Positions 11,099 to 21,256 of a stretch of 64,000 bases of DNA are shown one piece after another (position 1 is the first letter of the stretch; each line of letters begins with the position of its first letter). The position numbers and the translations under genes are program-made. The stretch spans positions 62,001 to 126,000 of the forward strand of contig CAMWKG010000001.1 in the NCBI GenBank assembly GCA_947174785.1. Reading direction: 5' to 3'. This DNA is from an uncultured Mollicutes bacterium (GTDB lineage: Bacteria; Bacillota_I; Bacilli_A; Acholeplasmatales; Anaeroplasmataceae). The notes under the pieces were generated by a model. It worked only from the letters and a program-made list of their open reading frames with translations. It did no database searches and was not told where the DNA came from.

Positions 11099-11983
11099 TT
11101 AAAGAATTGTTATTTCATATTTCAATTTAATACCAAATTCCAATTCTGCACGTCTTTGGATTAGCTCAATAAGATTCAAAATTTCACTACTTTTTGCATT
11201 TCCTGTATTGATAATAAAATTTGCATGCTTAGCACTTACAGTGGCATCATGGAAATGGAAGCCTCTCATCCCTAGAGCATCAATAACCTTCCATGCTGGA
11301 ATTAAAGGATTGTTTTTAAAAATTGAGCCCATATTTTTACTTTCTAAGGGCTGTGCAATTTTTCTTGCCATAGCTCTTCTTTCTAGGATTTCTAAGGTTT
11401 TCATTTTTTCAAGCTTGAATCTAGCACTTAGAATAATTCCATCTATAAAATGAAATATACTTTTCCGATAGGAAAACGCACAATCCTTATTGCTAATGGT
11501 TATAATGTCTCCAGCGCTATTTATATAGGTAACATCAATCAAGTGGTTCTTGATTTCATCCCTATATGCTCCACTATTATTATATATTGCACCACCTAAA
11601 AGACCTGGTATTCCTCCCAAAAAGGATAAATCTCCCCACTCCTCTTTAGCCAGCTCATATGCCAGCTTAGTGGTAGGATAAAAGGCGCTACAGGAAAGAA
11701 TATTGTCCTTTATTTCATAGCTATAAGGAATCTTTCTTAGATGTATCACAATTCCCTTATAGTCCTCATCCCTCGCTAAAACATTACTGCCATTTCCAAG
11801 TAGAAAATAAGCAAGCTCATGTTCTATAATATAGACAAAGGCCTTCTGTAAGGAAGCAATACTATTGGGAGTATATAGTATTTCTATTTTTCCACCACAA
11901 CCAATGGTAGTTAATTCTTTAAAGGTATAATTTTTTTCTATAATACCTAAATTATTTTCTAAAACATATGCTTCAAAATTCAT
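11099..11983 (-). CDS. murB: UDP-N-acetylenolpyruvoylglucosamine reductase
   Basis: FAD/NADPH enzyme that makes UDP-MurNAc from the enolpyruvyl intermediate. The 294-aa length is that of the short type II MurB of Firmicutes. Motifs are the FAD-binding LGNGSNVLARDEDY, FLGGIPGLLGGAIYNNSGAY and the MGSIFKN loop. The ATG at 11983 is one base after the murG stop; a TTG four codons upstream would overlap murG and is less likely. It is co-transcribed with murG. Confidence 0.95.
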   Translation of the reverse strand: MNFEAYVLENNLGIIEKNYTFKELTTIGCGGKIEILYTPNSIASLQKAFVYIIEHELAYFLLGNGSNVLARDEDYKGIVIHLRKIPYSYEIKDNILSCSAFYPTTKLAYELAKEEWGDLSFLGGIPGLLGGAIYNNSGAYRDEIKNHLIDVTYINSAGDIITISNKDCAFSYRKSIFHFIDGIILSARFKLEKMKTLEILERRAMARKIAQPLESKNMGSIFKNNPLIPAWKVIDALGMRGFHFHDATVSAKHANFIINTGNAKSSEILNLIELIQRRAELEFGIKLKYEITIL

Positions 11984-11984
11984 C

Positions 11985-12929
11985 TTATATCCCAATCTCT
12001 TCTATTATTTTTTCACAGCTATTTTTAACTACCAAATTGCGCTGATGATCCATCATCATTTGCATCCTCTTTCCATCATTTAATAAAAGCTCTACAACTG
12101 AGGCAATATCAGTATCCAAATCTTTTTCCTTTAAAAGCTTGCAACAGCCTTGTTCCTCAAAATAAACTGCATTTAAATATTGATGATTTTGACTTGTGTT
12201 CAGACTTGGTACTATAATACATGGCTTACCGATGCTAAAAATTTCATAGGTCGTAGAAGCTCCAGCACGAGAAATAATAAGTCGTGTCTGCAGCATAAAG
12301 CTAGGTAAGTCATGAATATAATCATAAACCTTTACATTTTCTAAGTCCTTATATTCTTCAAAATATCTTCCAGCAATTAAGGATACAGTATATTTATGAT
12401 TGAGTTGTTTCGCTAAATCACATAATGGCTTTGATCCTAGGGAACCACCAATAATTAAAATATCTGTTGCTTGTGAAAGATATTTCTGATAGGAAAGATT
12501 TTGAGTGAGTGTCGGAAGACCAGTAACCCTATATTTTTTCTTCATATCTTCTAACGGATAGGTTAGAAATACCTTTTTTGCAAATCTCCCAAAAAAACGG
12601 TTTGTTTTTCCTAAAATGACATTTTCTTCTAAAAGATATATAGGGATTCTATGAAATATACCATAAAGTAGTACAGGAAAGCTTACATAGCCTCCTGTAG
12701 AAATAATTGCTGTAACATTTTTTAATTTCAGCTTTAAAAAGCATTTTATAATTCCTGGAATATGATTGTTCTTTAGATTCATTCCATAAAAATGAATTTG
12801 ATGCTTTTGACAAAGGCGCTCTTCTAAGGAATTGTATGCCCCTACATAACAAACATCAGAAAGCTTTTTTGATAAAGCCAATAAGGGCATAATATGCCCA
12901 CCTGTTTTTCCACCAGTTAAAACAATCAT
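11985..12929 (-). CDS. murG: Lipid II-forming GlcNAc transferase MurG
   Basis: Transfers GlcNAc from UDP-GlcNAc to lipid I on the inner membrane face. The N-terminus has LTGGKTGGHIMPLLAL, followed by the GGYVSFPVLL loop and the donor-site region ISRAGASTTYEI plus SQNHQYLNA. At 314 aa it is shorter than most MurG (about 350-365), with reduced loops rather than a missing domain. The ATG at 12929 is preferred because GGTGAT lies four bases before it; an in-frame ATG at 12941 lies inside that site. Confidence 0.95.
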   Translation of the reverse strand: MIVLTGGKTGGHIMPLLALSKKLSDVCYVGAYNSLEERLCQKHQIHFYGMNLKNNHIPGIIKCFLKLKLKNVTAIISTGGYVSFPVLLYGIFHRIPIYLLEENVILGKTNRFFGRFAKKVFLTYPLEDMKKKYRVTGLPTLTQNLSYQKYLSQATDILIIGGSLGSKPLCDLAKQLNHKYTVSLIAGRYFEEYKDLENVKVYDYIHDLPSFMLQTRLIISRAGASTTYEIFSIGKPCIIVPSLNTSQNHQYLNAVYFEEQGCCKLLKEKDLDTDIASVVELLLNDGKRMQMMMDHQRNLVVKNSCEKIIEEIGI

Positions 12930-12962
12930 AGGTATCACCATTAAAACCTATGAATTGAGCCC

Positions 12963-12988
12963 AAAAAAAATACCCAATTTCTTGGGTA
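12963..12988 (-). terminator. Terminator of the CorC-type gene
   Basis: Hairpin TACCCAA/TTGGGTA (12971-12977, 12982-12988) with a 4-base loop and T8 on the minus strand. Confidence 0.85.
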
Positions 12989-12995
12989 ATTCCTT

Positions 12996-14402
12996 TTATT
13001 CATCGTCTTCTTTTTGATATTGTTCAATCTCTTCATCTGTTGCATCTCGTACAATGACTTTGATACGTTGAATTCTTCTGCCATCCACCTCAGCGATAGA
13101 AATTTCTAAAGCCTTGGCATAGTCCTCATATTCTTCTGTTTCTTCACTTGCCATTGTATAACAAGCAATATAAGTCATTGTAAAGCCAACCTGGGGAATA
13201 CTTTCACATTTTGCAAATAACCAACCAGCTAGTTTTGAAGGTACATCCTCTGGAACATCTCCAATATGTAGGCGTTCAAACAAATCATCTACATACATTT
13301 CAGCATCAACGAGATATGTATTTTCTTCTGTCTGGGCAAAAAAGATATCATCTTCACCAGCGATATCATGCTCATCATAGATCTCACCAACAAGCTCCTC
13401 TAGGGCATCCTCCATAGTAACTAAACCAGCAACATCGCCATATTCACCACTTACAATCGCAATCATGGTTTTTGACTTTTGAAGTTCAACAATCAAGTCA
13501 TCAGCCTTCATTTGACTTGAAACAAACTTCACTGGACGAATAAGCTTCTTCCAAGATAATCTAGGATTCTTTACCAAAGCTGGAAAGAAATCACGTACAT
13601 ATAATATACCAATAATATGATCCTTATCTTTTTTAAAAACTGGAAAGCGTGAATAGTTAACTTCCATAAGGAATTGTTTAACCTCTTCTAAAGTAGAACT
13701 ATAGTCAATGGCTACCATATCAATTCTTGGGACCATTATATCTGAAACAGAACGTTCCTTTAAATCTAAAACATTTTTAATGATGCTTGCTTCATCATCC
13801 TCTATGGTTCCGCTTTCTTCCATCTCATCTATTAAAATATTGAACTCTTCTTCATCAAATGTTTTTTTATCATCTTCAGAGCCCTTTTTAGAAACTAACC
13901 ACTGTAATCCCTTGAAAAACAAAACTAGTGGATAAAAAACTAGTTGTAAAGCATACACAATATAGGCAACCTTAACCACTACCGCTTCTGGACTATTTTT
14001 GGCAATAGTTTTAGGTAAAATTTCTCCAAAGATTAATAAGGTTACTGTTATAACTAATGTTGAAATTAAGCTTACCCAATCCTCTGCAACACCTAATTGT
14101 ATAAAGAATAATACTGCGATAGTAGATAATGCAGTATTTACAATGTTATTACCAATAAGTAACGTTGTTACTGTCTTATCAAAAGCCTCTGCCATTTGAA
14201 GCGCCTTCTTCGCTCCACGCTTTCTGTCCTCTACTAAGCTTTTCAATTTCACAACATTAGCGCTTGAAAATGCTGTTTCAGACATAGAAAAGAAAGCTGA
14301 TAAAAAGATACAGATTAACATCAATATGAAAAATAAAGTGTTAAAAGGACTGCCAGTTGAGTCCACTTTATTTGCTAAGAAAACCGACCTTTGTATATCC
14401 AA
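12996..14402 (-). CDS. CNNM/CorC-HlyC family membrane transporter
   Basis: A 468-aa protein with an N-terminal DUF21 membrane domain of about four helices (LFFILMLICIFLSAFFSMSETAF is the first), a CBS-domain pair (MVPRIDMVAIDYSSTLEEVK... and ...VSGEYGDVAGLVTMEDALEELVGEI) and a C-terminal CorC_HlyC domain. The family is linked to magnesium or other divalent-cation efflux; older annotations call it hemolysin, which is misleading. The start codon is TTG at 14402 with AGGAG nine bases upstream. It is 19 bp downstream of efp in the same unit. Confidence 0.9.
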   Translation of the reverse strand: MDIQRSVFLANKVDSTGSPFNTLFFILMLICIFLSAFFSMSETAFSSANVVKLKSLVEDRKRGAKKALQMAEAFDKTVTTLLIGNNIVNTALSTIAVLFFIQLGVAEDWVSLISTLVITVTLLIFGEILPKTIAKNSPEAVVVKVAYIVYALQLVFYPLVLFFKGLQWLVSKKGSEDDKKTFDEEEFNILIDEMEESGTIEDDEASIIKNVLDLKERSVSDIMVPRIDMVAIDYSSTLEEVKQFLMEVNYSRFPVFKKDKDHIIGILYVRDFFPALVKNPRLSWKKLIRPVKFVSSQMKADDLIVELQKSKTMIAIVSGEYGDVAGLVTMEDALEELVGEIYDEHDIAGEDDIFFAQTEENTYLVDAEMYVDDLFERLHIGDVPEDVPSKLAGWLFAKCESIPQVGFTMTYIACYTMASEETEEYEDYAKALEISIAEVDGRRIQRIKVIVRDATDEEIEQYQKEDDE

Positions 14403-14421
14403 ATCTCTACACTCCTATAAA

Positions 14422-14979
14422 TTAAGCTCTACTAGAATATTTTCCTGTGTCTGTGGAGATGATAATTTTTTCTCCTTCTTCAATAAACATAGGAACCTTA
14501 ACTAATAAACCAGTTTCAACATAAGCATCCTTTAATGCATTTGTCTTTGTATCTCCCTTAACAGCAGGGTCACATTTCGTTACTAATAGCGTAACCTTAT
14601 CTGGTAAAATAATACCTAAGATTTCCTCACCAAATTTCTCAATTTCAACGCTCATATTTTCAACTAAGTATTTTCTTTCTTCTTCAACTAAAGCGTGAGG
14701 AATTTCAATTTGCTCATAGGTTTCCATATCCATAAATACTAAAGCACTGCCAGAGTCATATAGATACTGCATAGTTACCTTATCGATAATTGCCTTCTCT
14801 ACCTTTTCTGCAGCATTAAAAGTAAAATCAATAACTGCACCTGTTCTTAAATCTCTAAGCTTAGTTTTAACGAATGCTCCACCCTTACCAGGCTTAACAT
14901 GCATAAACCATAAAATTTTGTACATATGACCGTCATATAAAATTGTCATACCATTTTTAAAATCATTACTTGATACCAT
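14422..14979 (-). CDS. efp: Translation elongation factor P
   Basis: Relieves ribosome stalling at polyproline. The protein is 185 aa and three-domain. The tip loop KPGKGGAFVKTKLRDL carries the conserved lysine that is modified in many bacteria. AAGGAG precedes the start by six bases. It has its own promoter (15010-15038) just after the aroQ terminator. No modifying enzyme is seen nearby. Confidence 0.97.
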   Translation of the reverse strand: MVSSNDFKNGMTILYDGHMYKILWFMHVKPGKGGAFVKTKLRDLRTGAVIDFTFNAAEKVEKAIIDKVTMQYLYDSGSALVFMDMETYEQIEIPHALVEEERKYLVENMSVEIEKFGEEILGIILPDKVTLLVTKCDPAVKGDTKTNALKDAYVETGLLVKVPMFIEEGEKIIISTDTGKYSSRA

Positions 14980-15009
14980 AAAATTCTCCTTAAAATATTT
15001 CTGTTTTGT

Positions 15010-15038
15010 ATTATATCATATTTCTGATTGAATTTCAA
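15010..15038 (-). promoter_or_regulatory. Promoter of efp-corC
   Basis: Minus-strand TTGAAA (15033-15038), 17-base spacer, TATAAT (15010-15015). Confidence 0.8.
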
Positions 15039-15071
15039 ATCCATATTCATATACTGATATATTGCTTGTCG

Positions 15072-15093
15072 AAAAAAAGGATATTTCTATCCT
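15072..15093 (-). terminator. Terminator of the mutS-aroQ unit
   Basis: Hairpin AGGATA/TATCCT with a 4-base loop and T-run on the minus strand; the aroQ stop codon lies inside it. Confidence 0.75.
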
Positions 15094-15515
15094 AATACTT
15101 CTTTTAAATATCTTAGAGCCTCAATATAACTATTTTCATGAAGTCCCTGAAAGCATTTGTCACAGACATCTCTTACCAAATTTATTCTTCTAAAGTCCTC
15201 ACGCTCATCAACCTTAGACAAATGAATTTCTAATTTTATACCCGTGCATAGCTCTAATGCATCTCTAATGGCAACGCTAGTATGTGTATAAGCTGCTGGA
15301 TTAATAAGAATTCCATCATAAGCAATGGCCTCTTGAAGCTTTGTAATTATTTCTCCTTCTGAGTTACTTTGGAAGAAGTCTAAATCAAAATAGCCTTGAT
15401 TTTCCTCAACTATTTTTTGGTTGATTTCATCTAAGGTTAAAGAACCGTAATGCTCCTTCGGTCTTTTTCCAAGCATATTTAGATTTGGTCCATTTATGAT
15501 TAAAACCTTTTTCAT
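15087..15515 (-). CDS. aroQ: Type II 3-dehydroquinate dehydratase
   Basis: Third step of the shikimate pathway. The 142-aa length fits type II. Motifs are NGPNLNMLGKRPKEHYG (with the catalytic Tyr), NPAAYTHTSVAIRDAL and the substrate-site EIHLSKVDERE. It overlaps aroK by 4 bp. The two aro genes follow miaA, so aromatic synthesis is co-expressed with mismatch repair. Confidence 0.96.
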   Translation of the reverse strand: MKKVLIINGPNLNMLGKRPKEHYGSLTLDEINQKIVEENQGYFDLDFFQSNSEGEIITKLQEAIAYDGILINPAAYTHTSVAIRDALELCTGIKLEIHLSKVDEREDFRRINLVRDVCDKCFQGLHENSYIEALRYLKEVLG

Positions 15516-15997
15516 TTCAACTCCAGCTCCTTAATTATAGTATTTACTGTTTCATTCAAATCAAGATTCTCTATTTCCATTGTCTTAAACTCTTCATAAG
15601 CATTTTTACGCTCCAAATAAAGATCTTCTAATTTTTTACTTACAAGAAGAGGTCGCTCAATAGTTTGAGCATCAATACGTGCTTGAATCGTATCTAAATT
15701 TGCTTTTAAATAGATACAAGCACCATCCATATATTCCTTATTCTTTCTAGCTTTAATAATGCCTCCACCACAGGAAACAACAATATTCTCATTAGAGGAT
15801 ACTTCCTTTAAACAGTTTGTCTCTAAAGCTCTAAAATATTCTTCTCCATACAAATGAAAAATTTCATCAACAAATAACATCGCCTGTTGTTCGATATAGG
15901 TATCTAGGTCAATGAATGTATACCCTATTTTTTCTGCTAAGGCTTTACCAACGCTAGACTTCCCTACACCAGGTAAGCCAATTAAATATATTCTCAT
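15512..15997 (-). CDS. aroK: Shikimate kinase
   Basis: Phosphorylates shikimate at O3. The protein is 161 aa with P-loop GLPGVGKSSVGKAL, the shikimate-binding DLDTYIE segment, CGGGII and the lid region around AQTIERPLL. The ATG at 15997 overlaps the miaA TGA (ATGA); a GTG four codons upstream is also in frame but less likely. Followed directly by aroQ. Confidence 0.95.
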   Translation of the reverse strand: MRIYLIGLPGVGKSSVGKALAEKIGYTFIDLDTYIEQQAMLFVDEIFHLYGEEYFRALETNCLKEVSSNENIVVSCGGGIIKARKNKEYMDGACIYLKANLDTIQARIDAQTIERPLLVSKKLEDLYLERKNAYEEFKTMEIENLDLNETVNTIIKELELK

Positions 15998-16887
15998 TCC
16001 TTCAACCACCTATCTATATCCATTTCTATCTTTTGATATATTTCTTCAGCTCGAGCTAAATCCATCATATAAAAATGACTATGCATTTGATTTTTAAACC
16101 AAGTTGCCTGTCGTTTAGCAAGATGTCTTGTATTTTTCTTTATCTGTTCAACAACATCCTCATAGCTTGCCTTTTTCTCAAAGTAAGGAATCCATTCTCT
16201 ATACCCTATTCCCTTTGGATAGATATTTTGATCAGCTAAAGCCTTGACTTCAGCAAAGAGTCCATCCTCTAGCATTTGATCAACTCTTTGGTGTATACGA
16301 TTGTATAGGAGCTCTCTTTCCATATCCAAATATACAATATAATACTCATAAAGTGCCTCATTATGATGATTAAAGCTATGAATAGATGTACCCAAATCCT
16401 CATATACCTCTAAAGCTCTTAAAACTCTTTTTCTATTGTTCGGATGAATTTTTGTCTCATCTAAATCCTTATCTAGTTTTTTTAGTAGGGCAAAAAGCTC
16501 CTCATTGGAGTAGCTTTCATATTGTTCTGCAAGATGAGCATCTCTTTTCTTAGAATGAAATTCATAATTAAATAAAGTAGCCTGAATGTATAGTCCTGTA
16601 CCACCACAGATTAGGCTTAAAGGTCTTTCATCGATAATAGAGCGCGCATGCTTTTGGAAATCTGCTACACTATATTCCTCTTTAGGGTCTAAGATATCAA
16701 TAAGATGGTGAACTACACCATCCATTTCTTCCTTTGTAGGCTTTGCAGAGCCGATATTCAAATCTTTATAAACGGCAATACTATCCCCACTGATGATTTC
16801 TATTCCATATCTTTTTGCAAGTCTTATGGATAGTTTCGTTTTCCCAACAGCTGTAGGGCCTACAACTACAATCACCTTATTTTTCAT
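15994..16887 (-). CDS. miaA: tRNA dimethylallyltransferase
   Basis: Adds a dimethylallyl group to A37 of tRNAs reading UNN codons. The protein is 297 aa. The P-loop VVGPTAVGKTKLSIRLA, the substrate loop ISGDSIAVYKDLNIGSAKP and CGGTGLYIQA are intact. It overlaps mutL by 4 bp and aroK by 4 bp. The mutS-mutL-miaA order is widely conserved. Confidence 0.97.
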   Translation of the reverse strand: MKNKVIVVVGPTAVGKTKLSIRLAKRYGIEIISGDSIAVYKDLNIGSAKPTKEEMDGVVHHLIDILDPKEEYSVADFQKHARSIIDERPLSLICGGTGLYIQATLFNYEFHSKKRDAHLAEQYESYSNEELFALLKKLDKDLDETKIHPNNRKRVLRALEVYEDLGTSIHSFNHHNEALYEYYIVYLDMERELLYNRIHQRVDQMLEDGLFAEVKALADQNIYPKGIGYREWIPYFEKKASYEDVVEQIKKNTRHLAKRQATWFKNQMHSHFYMMDLARAEEIYQKIEMDIDRWLKE

Positions 16888-18686
16888 GATTGTATCCTTT
16901 CAAACATTTTTTCTAAATCTGTTGAACTAAACTGAATGATTGTAGGTCTTCCATGTGGGCAGGTATAAGGATTTTTGCAAAGATTTAACTGTTGTAGCAA
17001 AGAATCAATTTCCATTCTACTTAAGGCATGATTTGCCTTTATAGAGCCCTTACAGCTAATCTGCTTAGCGATGGCATCTCTAAAGGTAATCACATCGACC
17101 TTTTTATTCTCTATTAAAATTGCAAAAATTTTAGAAATAATACTTTTAGCGTCATCTAGCTTTGCCCATAATGGTACTTCTCTTAATACATAATCTACTT
17201 GAGACATCGGCTCTAAAAGAAAACCAATTTTCTTAAATTCATCTAAATGGTCTTCTATGAATAAGGCTTCACTCTTCGTAAAATTAAATAGAATAGGAAC
17301 TAGTAGCTCTTGAGTAGGTTGATTTTCTTTTCCTAGTAGCTCATAATTTTTTTCATAATTAATGCGTTCTGCTGCTGCATGCTGATCCATTAAATACATT
17401 CCTGTATCATTTTGAAAAATAAGATATGTTCCAAAAATTTGGCCTACATACTCTAGATAAGGAAGCTTTTTATGTTCCTCTACAATAGGTTCCTTTCTTG
17501 CTACATAAGGAGTCGGCTCCTCCTGAAAGGTCATAGCTGGCTTTAATTCTTCTTTGATTTGGATGATAGGTTCTATTTTTGTCTCTTCTTTTCTTTCAGT
17601 TTTCTCTTCTGATACTACTGTTCTAGGAAGCTCAAATAGATTTACCTTTTCATATCCAACATTTGTATCCTTAGTATAAATCTGTCTTGTAGGAATTAAA
17701 ATAGAGGCTTCTAGTGCCTTATGTATAGATTTTAAAAGCTCTTCTATGATTTGACTTTCATTGGATATTTTAATTTCAGTCTTACTTGGATGCACATTCA
17801 CATCAACAAGCATAGGATCAATTTCTAAGTATAATACAGCAATCGGATATTTTCCAATAGGAAGATAGGTTCTAAAGCCTTCTATTATAGCATTCGTAAT
17901 ATTATAATTTTTTACATATCTTCCATTTACTAGAAGTGTAATCTCAAGCTTATTTGCACGATAAATTTCTGGCTTTACTAAAACAATTCTTCCCTTTACT
18001 CCATCGATAATGAAGCTTTCCTCTAATAAAGACTTGGCTACCTCAAGTCCGTAAATTTCTCCCATGAGAGATGAAATCTGATTGGATGCTGTTGTAGATA
18101 AATAGGTTCTATTATCATTGGTAAGCATGAACCTAATTTCTGGGTGAGCTAAAGCGATTCTATCCATAAGATAGGTAATACTAGCCAGTTCATTTTTGGC
18201 AGGCTTCAAATATTTAAGTCTGGCTGGAGTATTGAAAAATAAATTTTCCACAGTTACGGTTGTTCCTTGGTTTGATGGCGTTGGACCTGAAGAAAGCATG
18301 CTTCCAGCTTGATAGGTCACCTGATAGCCACCTTTTCCATCCATACTAGAAAGAATTTGCATCTTACTTACTGCCGCTATAGAAGCAATTGCTTCTCCAC
18401 GAAAGCCTAAGGATAGAATTCGTGATAAATCATATTCTGTTTTAATTTTTGAGGTTGCGTGTGGTAGAAAGGCTAAACGAACATCCTCTTCATCCATACC
18501 CTCACCATCATCAACTACCTTAATCTCCTTAAGACCGCCTTCTTGTAAGAAAATGCGTATATTCTTCGCTTTTGCATCAATCGCATTTTCAACAAGCTCT
18601 TTAACGACACTGCTTGGCTTTTCTACAACCTCACCAGCAGCTATCATATTGGCAAGATGAGGAGACATTTTAGTAATTTTTCCCAT
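16884..18686 (-). CDS. mutL: DNA mismatch repair protein MutL
   Basis: Links MutS mismatch recognition to strand incision. Of 600 residues, the N-terminal GHKL ATPase has ELVENAIDAKAKNIRI, VVDDGEGMD and LGFRGEAIASIAAVS. The C-terminal dimerisation domain carries the endonuclease set: DQHAAAERINYE, SCKGSI and CPHGRP. This MutL is therefore predicted to nick DNA itself, as in Gram-positive bacteria lacking MutH. A charged linker (about 330-410) joins the two domains. Confidence 0.97.
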   Translation of the reverse strand: MGKITKMSPHLANMIAAGEVVEKPSSVVKELVENAIDAKAKNIRIFLQEGGLKEIKVVDDGEGMDEEDVRLAFLPHATSKIKTEYDLSRILSLGFRGEAIASIAAVSKMQILSSMDGKGGYQVTYQAGSMLSSGPTPSNQGTTVTVENLFFNTPARLKYLKPAKNELASITYLMDRIALAHPEIRFMLTNDNRTYLSTTASNQISSLMGEIYGLEVAKSLLEESFIIDGVKGRIVLVKPEIYRANKLEITLLVNGRYVKNYNITNAIIEGFRTYLPIGKYPIAVLYLEIDPMLVDVNVHPSKTEIKISNESQIIEELLKSIHKALEASILIPTRQIYTKDTNVGYEKVNLFELPRTVVSEEKTERKEETKIEPIIQIKEELKPAMTFQEEPTPYVARKEPIVEEHKKLPYLEYVGQIFGTYLIFQNDTGMYLMDQHAAAERINYEKNYELLGKENQPTQELLVPILFNFTKSEALFIEDHLDEFKKIGFLLEPMSQVDYVLREVPLWAKLDDAKSIISKIFAILIENKKVDVITFRDAIAKQISCKGSIKANHALSRMEIDSLLQQLNLCKNPYTCPHGRPTIIQFSSTDLEKMFERIQS

Positions 18687-18697
18687 AAATTCTCCTC

Positions 18698-21247
18698 CTA
18701 TTCTTCTTTTAGTTCATATAAAAGTTTTAAAGCATCTAGAGGGGTTAGACAGTTTAAATCAATCTCATCTAATCTCTTTTGTGTTTTTTCAGCTCTAGTT
18801 TCCTTTTGGACTTCTTCCTTAGAATCGTACTCTAAGAAGTTAAATAAATCCATAGAAACACCTTTATTCGTATTGGATTCTTCTTCTAAGGTATCTAAAA
18901 TCATTTTGCTTCTGGCGATTAAGGACTTAGGAAGTCCTGCAAGACTCGCAACATTAATACCATAGCTCTTATCTGTTGGACCATCTAAAACTTTATGTAA
19001 GAAGGCAACCCCTTGGTCTGTTTCTTTTGCTTCTACATGGACATTTTTAAGGCGCTTTAGTTTCTGATCTAATACGGTTAATTCGTGGTAGTGTGTAGAA
19101 AATAGTGTTACACAACCAATACGCTCATGAACGTATTCTAATATTGCTTGAGCTAAAGCCATACCATCATAGGTGGCTGTACCACGGCCAATTTCATCAA
19201 AAAGAATCAAGCTATCCTTTGTAGCATTTGTAATGGCATAATTTGCTTCCATCATTTCCACCATAAATGTAGACTGACCTGAAACCAAATCATCAGATGC
19301 ACCAATTCGAGTATAGATAGCATCAAATATCATTAAATCTGCTGCCTTCGCAGGTACAAAAGAGCCAATTTGGGCTAGGATGGCAATCGTTGCAAGCATA
19401 CGCATATAAGTTGATTTACCACTCATATTTGGTCCTGTAATCAGCATCATATTATACGTGTTAATCTCTACATCGTTGACAATGTATCCTGATTTCATTA
19501 TCGTCTCCAAAACAGGATGACGACCATCAACAATAGTGATTTTTCTATTTGTATTAAATGTAGGTCTAACATAGTTATATTTAACTGCAACATCACTTAA
19601 AGCAATATAGCAATCAATTGTAGCCAAATGATCTGCAAGATTTTGTAACGATACAATATAAGAAGATGCAATACTTCTTAATTTACTAAAAATCTCGTAT
19701 TCTAAGGATACGATTTGTTCATTAGAATGAAGGACAATATCCTCGTATTCCTTTAATTCCTTGGAAATAAAGCGCTCTGCATTTGCTAGAGTAGCTCTTC
19801 TTTCATAACCAATATCTTCAGGTAAGTTCGCTATTGCGCCCTTAGAAACTTCGATATAGTACCCTGTTACACGATTGTATCCAACCTTCAAGGTTTTGAT
19901 ACCCGTAAGCTCCTTTTGGCTTTTCTCATAATTTAATATCCATTCTTTACTATTAGCCAAAATAGATTTAATCTCATCTAGCTTCTCATCAAAGCCTTCC
20001 TTAATCATACCACCTTCCTTGATAGATAAAGGTGGATTATCCACTAATGCTTTAAACAATATAGAATATAACTCTTGATGATCTAGGATTTCTAAAGCAT
20101 AGCTTTGAGCACTAACTAAATCCAAATGATGAATTAAATCTTTAATTTGAGGAATATATTGCAAGGATTTTCTTAACCAAACTAAATCTTTAGCATTGGC
20201 ATTTCCAGAAGCAATTCTTCCAATAATACGCTCTAAATCGTATACACTTTTAAAATATTCCTTGATTTGAGCCTTTTCAAGATAGTGATGATTAAAGCAT
20301 TCAATAAAATCTAATCGATTTTGAATAGCATTACTGTCTAAAAGAGGCTTATCTAGCCATTTATGGAGCATTCTAGAACCCATAGCTGTTTCACAATGGT
20401 CTAAATGCCATAATAAAGAACCAGACTTATTATTGTATCTTAAGGTCTCACAAAGCTCTAGATTCTTCTTGGTAAAAGCATCAATATGTAAATATTGTTC
20501 ATGAATGTAGTTTTGAACTGGTTTTAAATGTGTTGGCATTTGTTTTTTTGTTTCCATAAAATAATGTAAAACTACACCAACTGCTGGATGATATTCTTCT
20601 TCAATATTGGATACCAGTCCTATCAATGTAGGTGGAATAGCTGCTTCCTCTACATGAGATAAGACAATTTGATTTTGTTTAACAAATTCAGATAGCCTTT
20701 GATTCACATATTTACTATCAATGACAATTTCTTTAATATGCAAGGATAGTATTTCATTCGCAAGTACCTCAAAGCTGTTTAATTTTGTGATATACCCTTC
20801 TCCTGTAGATAAATCACAGTAGCACAAAACAAAATCCCTCTTGATTTGAAGAATGCCTGCAATATAATTATTTTCTTTATCGTTTAATCCTGAATCTAAC
20901 GTTCCAGGTGTGATGATTTTAACTACGCCACGCTTTACAATGCCCTTAGCAGCCTTAGGGTCCTCTACCTGTTCAACGATAGCTACCTTATAGCCTTTAG
21001 AAATTAATCTTTCAGCATAGGGCTCATAAGCATGAAAAGGGACGCCACACATTGGTACTCGTTCCTCAACACCAGCATCCTTGCCTGTAAGGGCAAGCTC
21101 TAGCTCCTTAGCACCAGTATGGGCATCCTCAAAAAACATTTCATAGAAGTCTCCAACTCTATAAAATAATATTGTATCTGGATAGTCTTTTTTTATTTCT
21201 AAATACTGCTCCATCATTGGAGTGTACTTTACTTCTTTTTCTTTCAT
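18698..21247 (-). CDS. mutS: DNA mismatch repair protein MutS
   Basis: Recognises mismatches and small loops. Of 849 residues, the N-terminal mismatch-contact motif FYRVGDFYEMFFEDA is present, and the C-terminal ABC-type ATPase has ITGPNMSGKSTYMR and ILFDEIGRGTATYDG. The extreme C-terminus (LDALKLLYELKEE) is the usual tetramer/clamp tail. It is first of mutS-mutL-miaA-aroK-aroQ, 9 bp after the upstream acidic ORF. Confidence 0.98.
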   Translation of the reverse strand: MKEKEVKYTPMMEQYLEIKKDYPDTILFYRVGDFYEMFFEDAHTGAKELELALTGKDAGVEERVPMCGVPFHAYEPYAERLISKGYKVAIVEQVEDPKAAKGIVKRGVVKIITPGTLDSGLNDKENNYIAGILQIKRDFVLCYCDLSTGEGYITKLNSFEVLANEILSLHIKEIVIDSKYVNQRLSEFVKQNQIVLSHVEEAAIPPTLIGLVSNIEEEYHPAVGVVLHYFMETKKQMPTHLKPVQNYIHEQYLHIDAFTKKNLELCETLRYNNKSGSLLWHLDHCETAMGSRMLHKWLDKPLLDSNAIQNRLDFIECFNHHYLEKAQIKEYFKSVYDLERIIGRIASGNANAKDLVWLRKSLQYIPQIKDLIHHLDLVSAQSYALEILDHQELYSILFKALVDNPPLSIKEGGMIKEGFDEKLDEIKSILANSKEWILNYEKSQKELTGIKTLKVGYNRVTGYYIEVSKGAIANLPEDIGYERRATLANAERFISKELKEYEDIVLHSNEQIVSLEYEIFSKLRSIASSYIVSLQNLADHLATIDCYIALSDVAVKYNYVRPTFNTNRKITIVDGRHPVLETIMKSGYIVNDVEINTYNMMLITGPNMSGKSTYMRMLATIAILAQIGSFVPAKAADLMIFDAIYTRIGASDDLVSGQSTFMVEMMEANYAITNATKDSLILFDEIGRGTATYDGMALAQAILEYVHERIGCVTLFSTHYHELTVLDQKLKRLKNVHVEAKETDQGVAFLHKVLDGPTDKSYGINVASLAGLPKSLIARSKMILDTLEEESNTNKGVSMDLFNFLEYDSKEEVQKETRAEKTQKRLDEIDLNCLTPLDALKLLYELKEE

Positions 21248-21256
21248 AACTACCTC

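Noticed and set aside
11984-11995. TTG start for murB four codons upstream
   Set aside because: It would overlap murG; the ATG one base after the murG stop fits coupled translation better.
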